Shown: positions 57,466 through 64,000 of the stretch, in pieces
How positions within the stretch are numbered: the stretch's first letter is position 1
How the letters are laid out: the number at the start of each line of letters is the position of its first letter
Source: Mangrovibacter phragmitis
Lineage (GTDB): Bacteria > Pseudomonadota > Gammaproteobacteria > Enterobacterales > Enterobacteriaceae
Length of the DNA stretch: 64,000 bases
Assembly (NCBI RefSeq): GCF_001655675.1
Contig: NZ_LYRP01000001.1
Coordinates: forward strand, 1-64,000
Direction of reading: 5' to 3'
The notes under the pieces: model-generated
Databases searched by the model: none
The model's input: the letters and a program-made list of their open reading frames with translations, nothing else
Told to the model about the DNA's origin: nothing
Made by a program: the position numbers and the translations under genes

Positions 57466-59824
57466 CCCAGTCAGCCTGGATGAACAGGCACTTAAAACAC
57501 AATTTCTCAACACATTCGATCAGGGTGTCGGTCGCCGTCAAAAACATGAAAGTGCGGATAACCAGGTAAGTGGTAAAGCCACTTATGTGGATGACCGCCT
57601 GATCTTGCCGGGTATGCTCTATTTATGCCCGGTACTCAGTGAACACGCTCATGCCCGTATTCTTTCCGTTGATACTGACGCCTGTTACCAGGTGCCTGGT
57701 GTGGTCAGAGTGTTCAGCTGGCAGGATGTACCTGGTGAGCTGGATATCGGCCCGCTGGCTCCCGGCGACCCGCTGTTTGCAAAAGATACCGTGGAATATC
57801 ATGGACAGGTGGTACTGACGGTTGCCGCTGAAACTCAGGAAGCCGCCAGAGCGGGCGCACTTGCGGCTGTGATTCGCTACCAGCCACTTGATGCCGTGCT
57901 GGATGTAGAAGAAGCACTGGCCCGTGAACTGTATGTTGAAGCACCCCATGTCCAGCAGCGAGGCGATATAGCAAAAGCGCTTGATACTGCACCCCGGCGT
58001 ATTTCAGGGCAGTTCCATATTGGCGGCCAGGAACATTTTTACCTGGAAGGGCAGATTGCGGTGGTACAGCCTGGCGAAGATAACCAGGTACAGGTGTGGT
58101 CTTCCACCCAGCATCCTACCGAAGTGCAGAAACTGGTGGCATCGGTATTGGGTGTCAGCATGAATAAAGTGACTGTGGATATGCGCCGCATGGGCGGAGG
58201 GTTTGGTGGCAAAGAAACCCAGGCGGCAGGTATTGCCTGCCATGCAGCTCTGGCCGCCAGCCTGACAGGGAAGCCGGTAAAAATGCGCCTCTCACGGCGT
58301 GACGATATGCGTATAACGGGCAAGCGCCACCCGTTTTTTGTCCGGTATGATGTAGGATTCACTACAGAGGGTATCCTGCATGGCGTGCATATCGATCTTG
58401 CCGCCAACTGTGGTTATTCCCTTGATCTGTCCGGATCAATTTGCGACAGGGCGATGTTCCACGCCGACAATGCCTACTACCTGGGCGATGCCCGCATAAC
58501 CGGTTACCGTTGCCGGACCAATCTGGCTTCCAACACGGCCTATCGTGGTTTCGGCGGGCCTCAGGGCATGGTGGCAATTGAACAAATCATGGACAGAATT
58601 GCCCGCGAATGCGGTCTGGATCCACTTGTCGTGCGCCAGCGTAATTTCTACGGAGCGCCAGGGCGTGATATGACCCATTACGGGCAGCAGGTCACCCATA
58701 ACCTGGCTGAAGTGCTGGCAAGCCAACTGGTTGACAGTGCCCGGTATGCAGAGCGCCGGGCAGACATCGCCACCTTTAACCGCAATAATCCGGTACTGAA
58801 GCGAGGGCTGGCGATGACGCCGGTGAAGTTTGGTATCTCTTTTACCTCAAGTTTTCTTAACCAGGCTGGCGCACTTATCCTGATTTATACCGATGGCACG
58901 GTACAGCTTAACCATGGTGGTACCGAAATGGGCCAGGGGCTGAATACCAAAGTGGCGCAGGTGGTGGCGCAGGTGCTGCAAATCCCGCTGAGTGCCATTC
59001 AGGTAACACCCGCCAGCACCGGGAAAGTCCCCAATACATCGCCTACCGCCGCTTCATCCGGAGCTGATCTGAACGGTAAAGCAGCAGAAATTGCAGCCCA
59101 AACCCTGAAACAACGCCTGACCGACATGTTGTGCGGTCTGCATCAGTGCACAGCAGGCGAAGTGGTATTTCATAATGGTGTGGTGCAGGTTCCGGGCAAA
59201 CATTATGCGTTTGCCGAAGTGGCAGCTTTGGGCTGGCTAAACCAGGTGCCACTCTCCGCAACCGGCTTCTATAAAGTACCGGGCATTCATTACGACCGGG
59301 CAGCAGGCAAAGGTTCGCCGTTTTATTACTTCTCCTGGGGTATGGCCTGCGCCGAGGTGCTGGTGGATACCCTCACCGGGGAATACCGCTTGCTACGCGC
59401 AGACATTCTGCATGATGTGGGGGATTCTCTGAACCCGGCGCTGGATATCGGCCAAATTGAAGGCGGGTTTATTCAGGGCGCAGGATGGTTAACCACCGAA
59501 GAGCTGTGTTGGGATAAAAACGGGCGCTTGCTGACAGATGGCCCCATGAGTTACAAAATTCCGGCAATCAGCGATATTCCGCCTGATTTAAGCGTCAACC
59601 TGCTGGAAAACCACCCGAATCCGCAGCAAACGGTATTTCGCTCCAAAGCCGTGGGCGAACCCCCATTTATGCTGGGGATCGCGGTATGGTGTGCTCTGCA
59701 GGATGCCATAGCCAGTGTGGCTGAGTACCGGCTTCATCCGTCTCTGGATGCACCCGCCACCCCGGAGCGAGTGTTGTGGGGCGTAATGGCCATGCAGGAG
59801 GCCTGCAATGAACCAACCCGATGA
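57455..59824 (+). CDS. xdhB: Xanthine dehydrogenase large subunit (molybdopterin)
   Basis: 789 aa molybdenum cofactor-binding subunit that hydroxylates hypoxanthine and xanthine to uric acid. Landmarks: the FFLExQ-type start of the active site HFYLEGQIAVVQPG (about 194), the GGGFGGKE MPT-binding loop (about 247-254), AYRGFGGPQGM (about 357-367) with the substrate Arg, TEMGQGLNTKVAQVV (about 491), and the catalytic Glu in SKAVGEPPFMLG (about 732). GGAGG precedes the ATG at 57455, which overlaps xdhA by 11 bp. XdhC, encoded next, delivers the cofactor. Confidence 0.95.
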   Translation: MSGNPVSLDEQALKTQFLNTFDQGVGRRQKHESADNQVSGKATYVDDRLILPGMLYLCPVLSEHAHARILSVDTDACYQVPGVVRVFSWQDVPGELDIGPLAPGDPLFAKDTVEYHGQVVLTVAAETQEAARAGALAAVIRYQPLDAVLDVEEALARELYVEAPHVQQRGDIAKALDTAPRRISGQFHIGGQEHFYLEGQIAVVQPGEDNQVQVWSSTQHPTEVQKLVASVLGVSMNKVTVDMRRMGGGFGGKETQAAGIACHAALAASLTGKPVKMRLSRRDDMRITGKRHPFFVRYDVGFTTEGILHGVHIDLAANCGYSLDLSGSICDRAMFHADNAYYLGDARITGYRCRTNLASNTAYRGFGGPQGMVAIEQIMDRIARECGLDPLVVRQRNFYGAPGRDMTHYGQQVTHNLAEVLASQLVDSARYAERRADIATFNRNNPVLKRGLAMTPVKFGISFTSSFLNQAGALILIYTDGTVQLNHGGTEMGQGLNTKVAQVVAQVLQIPLSAIQVTPASTGKVPNTSPTAASSGADLNGKAAEIAAQTLKQRLTDMLCGLHQCTAGEVVFHNGVVQVPGKHYAFAEVAALGWLNQVPLSATGFYKVPGIHYDRAAGKGSPFYYFSWGMACAEVLVDTLTGEYRLLRADILHDVGDSLNPALDIGQIEGGFIQGAGWLTTEELCWDKNGRLLTDGPMSYKIPAISDIPPDLSVNLLENHPNPQQTVFRSKAVGEPPFMLGIAVWCALQDAIASVAEYRLHPSLDAPATPERVLWGVMAMQEACNEPTR

Positions 59825-60584
59825 CTGGATTGATATTTTGCAACAACTGCGCGCAGCCGGTAAACCTTGTGTATTGCTGACTGTTCTGAATGAAAAAGGC
59901 TCCGTTCCCCGGGGCGATGGCACCAAAATGGTGGTTACTGCCGGGGAAACCTGGCTGACAATTGGTGGCGGTAACCTGGAGTTCCAGTGTATCGCCCAGG
60001 CCCGCACGATGCTCCAGGCACAACAAACCATGCCTCACCTGGAACATATCGCGCTGGGCGCCCGCACAGGCCAGTGTTGCGGTGGCATGGCAAGCGTGTT
60101 ATTCGAACCATTATTGGCCCCGTCCCCGTCGGTAGTTGTCTTCGGCGCAGGGCATGTCGGGCAGGCGCTGGTGAACCTGCTCGGCACATTGCCCTGCCAG
60201 GTCACCTGGGTGGATGAGCGCCCGGGGATGTTTGCAACCGCTCCCTCTGGAGTTATCTGCCGCCAGGTGGATGACCCGAATGACGAAGCCCGGAGTGCAG
60301 CACCGGGCAGTTATTTCGTGGTTATGACCCACCATCACCCGCGCGATTTAGAGCTGGCAGAAACCATTTTGCGCCGCGATGATTACCGCTACTTTGGGTT
60401 GATTGGGTCGCGCACTAAACGCCAGCGCTTTGATTACCGGCTGGAAGGTAAGGGGATTACCTCTCATCAACTGGCGAAAATGCGCTGTCCGGTTGGGTTA
60501 CCAGATGTCAAAGGAAAACTGCCTGCCGAAATAGCCGTTTCCATTGCCGGAGAATTGATTGCTGTCTGGCAGCAAGATGCCTAA
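59808..60584 (+). CDS. xdhC: XdhC molybdenum cofactor insertion chaperone
   Basis: 258 aa. XdhC binds molybdopterin, protects it while sulfuration takes place and inserts it into XdhB. The N-terminal XdhC/CoxI domain has VLNEKGSVPRGDGTKMVVT and GARTGQCCGGMASVLFEP (two adjacent Cys, about 86-87). The C-terminal Rossmann domain begins VVVFGAGHVGQALVNLLG (about 105-122). IGSRTKRQRF (about 198) is family-typical. GGAGG precedes the ATG, which overlaps xdhB by 17 bp. It ends the guaD-xdhABC operon; dcp begins 37 bp later. Confidence 0.94.
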   Translation: MNQPDDWIDILQQLRAAGKPCVLLTVLNEKGSVPRGDGTKMVVTAGETWLTIGGGNLEFQCIAQARTMLQAQQTMPHLEHIALGARTGQCCGGMASVLFEPLLAPSPSVVVFGAGHVGQALVNLLGTLPCQVTWVDERPGMFATAPSGVICRQVDDPNDEARSAAPGSYFVVMTHHHPRDLELAETILRRDDYRYFGLIGSRTKRQRFDYRLEGKGITSHQLAKMRCPVGLPDVKGKLPAEIAVSIAGELIAVWQQDA

Positions 60585-60621
60585 GCTTGGGGAAGAACAT
60601 CACTGATAACAAGGAGAACCA

Positions 60622-62658
60622 GTGGACAATCCTTTTTTCACGCCATCATCGCTCCCTTATGGCGCTCCGAACTTCGCCGAAATTCGTGTTGAGCATTACC
60701 GGGCAGCTTTTGATGAAGCGGTGAAACGTAAACGTGCTGAACTGGCCGCTATTCTTGAGTGCACAGAGGCGGCAACATTCGAAAATACCTGCCTGGCGCT
60801 GGAAAAAAGTGGGCAGATGCTTGACCAGGTCACCGCCGTCTTTTTTGCCATGGCGAGTGCAGATACCAACCCGGTTATTCAGCAACTGGAAGAGGCATTT
60901 GCGGGTGAACTGGCTGTACTGGCAGATGAAATCTGGCTCAATGGGCAACTCTTTGCGCGCGTCGATTCCCTGTATCAGCGCCGTGAGACGCTGGAGCTTG
61001 ACCCAGAATCAGCCCGCCTGCTGGAGATAACCTGGCAACGTTTTACGCTGTCTGGCGCAACCTTACCGCCAGGCAAACAGGCACGCCTGAGCGCGCTGAA
61101 CTTACAGGCGGCGCAGCTTTCCAGCCAGTTTAACCGCCGCCTGCTGGCAGCGGACAAAGCTGGCGGGCTGGTGGTGGATAACCCGGAGGCACTGGCCGGG
61201 TTATCACCCGCTGAACAGGAAAATGCCCGGCAGGCGGCGGCAGAGAAGGGCCTGGGTAACCAGTGGCTGATTCCGTTACTGAATACCACACAGCAACCTG
61301 CACTGGCCGAACTGCACAACCGGGCCACCCGTGAAGCGTTATTCCACAAAGCCTGGTCGCGTGCTGAACAGAATGATGAAAATGATACCCGGGAAATTAT
61401 TTTGCAACTGGCAGCAATACGCCAGGAGCAGGCCGCATTACTGGGGTTTGCCGATTACGCCAGCTGGAAAATGGCCGACCAGATGGCACAGCGCCCGGCA
61501 GCCGCATTGCAGTTTATGAATAACCTGGTACCGGCGGCAAAGCAGCGGGCACAGGCGGAACTTGCTGCTATCCAGAAAAAAGTGGATGACGAAAACGGTG
61601 ATTTCGCAGTGAAACCCTGGGACTGGGCCTTCTATGCAGATCAGGTTCGTCAGGATACATGGCAACTGGATGAAGCCGCGATTCGGCCCTATTTCCTGTT
61701 AGACCGCGTGCTGCAGGATGGCGTGTTCTGGGCAGCCAGCCGCCTGTTTGGCATTACCTTCACTCCTCGCCCGGATATCCCGGTTTACCACCCGGATGTG
61801 CGGGTATGGGAAATCCACGACAAAGACGGCTCCGGGCTGGCACTGTTCTACGGAGATTTTTTCGCCCGCGACAGCAAAGCAGGTGGTGCGTGGATGGGTA
61901 ACTTCACCGGGCAGTCCACATTGTTGAGCACAAAACCGGTGATTTATAACGTGTGTAATTACGCCAAACCCGCAGCAGGGCAACCGGCGCTTATTGGCTG
62001 GGATGATGTCATCACTCTGTTCCATGAATTTGGCCACACGCTGCATGGGTTGTTTGCCAGCCAGCGCTATGCAAGCCTGTCTGGCACAAATACCCCGCGG
62101 GATTTTGTTGAATTCCCTTCGCAAATCAACGAACACTGGGCCAGCTACCCGGAAGTGTTCAGCCATTATGCCCGCCACTGGGAAACCGGTGAACCTATGC
62201 CTGAAGCCTTGCGCCAGCGCATGCTGAATGCCGCGTTGTTTAATAAAGGCTACGATATGACTGAGTTGCTGGCTGCCGCACTGCTGGATATGCACTGGCA
62301 TAGCCTGGCAGAAGGTGAGCAGGTGGCTGATGTCGCGGCATTTGAAGCGGCGGCTCTGGCGAAGTCACATATTCATCTGCAGGCGGTTCCGCCCCGTTAC
62401 CGCTCAAGCTACTTCGCCCATATCTGGGGAGGTGGCTATGCCGCCGGGTACTACGCCTACTTATGGACACAAATGCTGGCTGATGACGGCTTCTGCTGGT
62501 TTGAAGAGCAGGGTGGGTTAACCCCGGAAAACGGGCAACGTTTCCGCGATGCCATTCTTTCTCGGGGTAACAGTAGTGACCTTGCTGAACTGTACCGCCA
62601 GTGGCGCGGCCACGCCCCACAGAGTGAACCGATGCTGAAACATCGCGGCCTTGCGTAA
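60622..62658 (+). CDS. dcp: Peptidyl-dipeptidase Dcp
   Basis: Cytosolic zinc metallopeptidase of the M3 (thimet oligopeptidase) family, 678 aa (E. coli Dcp 681), releasing C-terminal dipeptides. The zinc motif HEFGHTLHG is at about 468-476, with the third ligand Glu in DFVEFPSQINEHW (about 497). RYRSSYFAHIWGGGYAAGYYAYLWTQ near the C-terminus carries the substrate-binding Tyr/His of the family. GTG start at 60622 after AAGGAG. It lies 37 bp after xdhC and may be partly read through from guaD-xdhABC, but in E. coli it is independent. Confidence 0.96.
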   Translation: MDNPFFTPSSLPYGAPNFAEIRVEHYRAAFDEAVKRKRAELAAILECTEAATFENTCLALEKSGQMLDQVTAVFFAMASADTNPVIQQLEEAFAGELAVLADEIWLNGQLFARVDSLYQRRETLELDPESARLLEITWQRFTLSGATLPPGKQARLSALNLQAAQLSSQFNRRLLAADKAGGLVVDNPEALAGLSPAEQENARQAAAEKGLGNQWLIPLLNTTQQPALAELHNRATREALFHKAWSRAEQNDENDTREIILQLAAIRQEQAALLGFADYASWKMADQMAQRPAAALQFMNNLVPAAKQRAQAELAAIQKKVDDENGDFAVKPWDWAFYADQVRQDTWQLDEAAIRPYFLLDRVLQDGVFWAASRLFGITFTPRPDIPVYHPDVRVWEIHDKDGSGLALFYGDFFARDSKAGGAWMGNFTGQSTLLSTKPVIYNVCNYAKPAAGQPALIGWDDVITLFHEFGHTLHGLFASQRYASLSGTNTPRDFVEFPSQINEHWASYPEVFSHYARHWETGEPMPEALRQRMLNAALFNKGYDMTELLAAALLDMHWHSLAEGEQVADVAAFEAAALAKSHIHLQAVPPRYRSSYFAHIWGGGYAAGYYAYLWTQMLADDGFCWFEEQGGLTPENGQRFRDAILSRGNSSDLAELYRQWRGHAPQSEPMLKHRGLA

Positions 62659-62995
62659 TAATCAACAGGCCCTTGTTGTCAGGGCCTGAATAATTCCATA
62701 TAGCAGCTTTAACATTATTTATATAATGCCTGCATTAAGTATCCGCTGTTAGTCATCCCGTTAATGTTTAATAAAATTTAATATATTAGTTAATTCAATA
62801 GATCTGCTCTGAATGGTATTCAGCTCATGAATAACCAGATAACGGCGGAAAAAAATCACTGTTTCTATCACATAAAATTAATTCTGGTTATGAAATTTTG
62901 TGACAGCAGTGAATACTGTTGCGGTATTTTAGTGATGCCCGTTTTTTAATGGCAAGAAAATGGGTAAAGGATGCTTATAACTGAAGGGAAGACAG
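62659..62995. other. dcp-vgrG intergenic region
   Basis: 337 bp, markedly AT-rich. It starts with a stem CAGGCCCT / AGGGCCTG (62666-62688) that lacks a T-tract and may end dcp transcription. The remainder should hold the vgrG promoter; nothing else is identifiable. Confidence 0.55.
62666..62688 (+). terminator. Stem-loop after dcp, possible terminator
   Basis: CAGGCCCT / AGGGCCTG with a 7-nt loop, 8 bp after the dcp stop. Only AATAATT follows, so it may be a weak terminator or a 3'-end protector. Confidence 0.5.
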
Positions 62996-64000
62996 ATGGT
63001 CACGCAAAAAAATACCGTTTTTTTTAACCACAATCACCATGTTATTTATGTCCGCGGGTGCACATCATTACTGGACGTTCTGGCCTTTGAAGGCAAGGAA
63101 ACGCTCAGCCAGCCGTTCCATTACCGCATTGAGTTTACTTGTGCCGATAAGGCATTAGACCAGGCGGATTTTCTGCTGAAACCCGCCGGGCTGACCTTGC
63201 ATGCCCCGGTAGCACAGCCCTGGGGGAGATGTAAACTCGAACCTGTCAGGACTATTCATGGTGTGGTCACAGGTTTTGAGTACCTGGGGTCATCAAGAGA
63301 TGAAGCGCACTACGCGCTGGTGCTGCAACCAAGAATGGCTTTACTGAGCAACGCAAACAATAATGCTATTTTTCAGGATATGTCTGTACCACAGATTGTC
63401 GAAAGCATTCTGCGTGAGCGCCATAATATGCGCGGCCAGGACTTTCTCTTTTCGCTTACTCATAAATACCCGCGCCGTGAACAGGTTATGCAGTATGGTG
63501 AAAGTGACCTGCGCTTTATTTCCCGCCTGTTAAGTGAAGTGGGGATTTGGTTTCGCTTCACGCCAGATACTCGCCTGAAAATTGATGTAATTGAATTTTT
63601 TGACAGCTCTCATGGCTATGAAAAAGGCCTGGTTTTGCCCGATATTCCACCATCAGGGCATAATGATAATGGCGTTGACGCAGTATGGGGAATAGAGCGC
63701 TATTACCAGGTTGTGACACAGAAAGTCAGTGTTCAGGATTATCATTACCTGAATGCCGGGGCCGATATGCATGTTCAGGTGGATATTACCCGTGGCGACA
63801 GCACAACCTATGGCGAGGCATATCATTGGGGGAGCCATTACAGCGAACCCGGCGACAGGTTTACCCGCCCGTTGCCAGTTGAAACCGGGGTGTTTTATGC
63901 CCGGTTACACCACGAGCGTTACCTTAATGGCAAAGCGGGCATGGCAGGGAACAGTAATTGTGCGGTGCTGGCACCGGGCAAGGTTGTTAACCTGGCTGAC
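62996..64000 (+). CDS. vgrG: Type VI secretion tip protein VgrG, N-terminal part (partial)
   Basis: 335 codons from an ATG at 62996 (AAGGGA upstream) to the window edge without a stop. VgrG trimers form the spike of the type VI secretion system and carry effectors. Seen: the gp27-like start with VIYVRGCTSLLDVLAFEGKE (about 16-35), FHYRIEFTC, then HGVVTGFEYLG and the motif YGESDLRFISRLLSEVGIWFRF (about 163-184), which is the phage D/gp27 signature (Y-x-E-S-D-x-x-F-x-x-R-x-x-E-x-x-G-x-x-Y/F). The C-terminal needle and any effector domain lie beyond the window. It is not a backbone gene between E. coli dcp and its neighbours. Confidence 0.93.
   Translation, partial: MVTQKNTVFFNHNHHVIYVRGCTSLLDVLAFEGKETLSQPFHYRIEFTCADKALDQADFLLKPAGLTLHAPVAQPWGRCKLEPVRTIHGVVTGFEYLGSSRDEAHYALVLQPRMALLSNANNNAIFQDMSVPQIVESILRERHNMRGQDFLFSLTHKYPRREQVMQYGESDLRFISRLLSEVGIWFRFTPDTRLKIDVIEFFDSSHGYEKGLVLPDIPPSGHNDNGVDAVWGIERYYQVVTQKVSVQDYHYLNAGADMHVQVDITRGDSTTYGEAYHWGSHYSEPGDRFTRPLPVETGVFYARLHHERYLNGKAGMAGNSNCAVLAPGKVVNLAD

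Noticed and set aside
61699-62301. 200-codon minus-strand frame opposite dcp
   Set aside because: It overlaps the catalytic region of dcp and is explained by GC-biased third positions.
62711-62738. Resemblance to the dif recombination site (TTTAACAT...ATAATG)
   Set aside because: The XerC arm differs at several positions and the central part does not match. The dif site is highly conserved in Enterobacteriaceae, so this is not the chromosomal dif.

Overview
The window is chromosomal DNA from a member of the Enterobacteriaceae (Enterobacterales), close to Escherichia in gene content and order but not E. coli. Almost every backbone protein matches an E. coli K-12 gene of the same length from memory. 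The blocks fumA-fumC-tus-rstBA-folM-arcD-ydgH-pntAB, asr-ydgD, ynfM-ynfL-mlc-ynfK-clcB-dmsD-ynfE-ynfD-ynfC-speG-ynfB, ydfI-rspR-ydfG and dcp belong to the E. coli replication-terminus region. A tus gene with a Ter site in its promoter places the window in the terminus. There are no rRNA or tRNA genes, no CRISPR array and no complete insertion sequence.

Layout. 1-5.4 kb: end of fumA, fumC, tus with Ter, and the acid/Mg-linked two-component system rstA/rstB, split by an unusual 386-bp spacer. 5.4-14.2 kb: folM, arcD/ydgI, ydgH, the transhydrogenase pntAB, uspE and fnr. 14.2-15.45 kb: an AT-rich gap with an FNR box and a strong candidate small RNA. 15.4-20.4 kb: smrA, supH, an ASCH protein, ydgD, two tandem asr acid-shock genes with RstA-box-like sites, and an orphan modD. 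20.7-26.1 kb: cbl and the ssuEADCB alkanesulfonate operon. 26.4-29.2 kb: silE-silR-silS copper/silver sensing genes with a CusR-type box but no efflux pump. 29.2-36.2 kb: a yph-like sugar locus (YphB-like epimerase, MFS porter, DUF5107-TPR giant YphG, divergent ROK regulator YphH). 36.4-38.6 kb: a GNAT and an M32 carboxypeptidase. 38.8-45.4 kb: ynfM, ynfL, mlc (with CRP and Mlc sites), ynfK, clcB, dmsD. 45.4-48.3 kb: ynfE, followed by deletion remnants of ynfG and ynfH. 48.5-54.2 kb: ynfD, ynfC, speG, ynfB, ydfI (CRP site), rspR, ydfG. 54.4-60.6 kb: guaD-xdhA-xdhB-xdhC, a tightly overlapped purine-catabolic operon preceded by two PurR-like boxes. 60.6-64 kb: dcp, then the 5' part of a type VI secretion vgrG that runs off the window.

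How the genes work together. Three themes recur. (1) Anaerobic/redox metabolism: fnr, pntAB, fumarases, ynfE with its chaperone dmsD; the YnfE partner subunits are broken here. (2) Molybdenum enzymes: ynfE, xdhABC, modD. (3) Catabolic accessory modules in the operon gaps: ssu, the yph-like locus, guaD-xdh. Local regulators have recognisable targets inside the window: RstA and asr, SilR and silE, Mlc and its own promoter, FNR and its own promoter.

Most interesting unexplained items: the candidate sRNA upstream of fnr, the yph-like locus of unknown substrate, the tandem PurR-like operators at guaD, the plus-strand terminator and small ORF between rstA and rstB, and a 13-bp palindrome present three times. 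All family assignments rest on recalled homologues; no database search was run.
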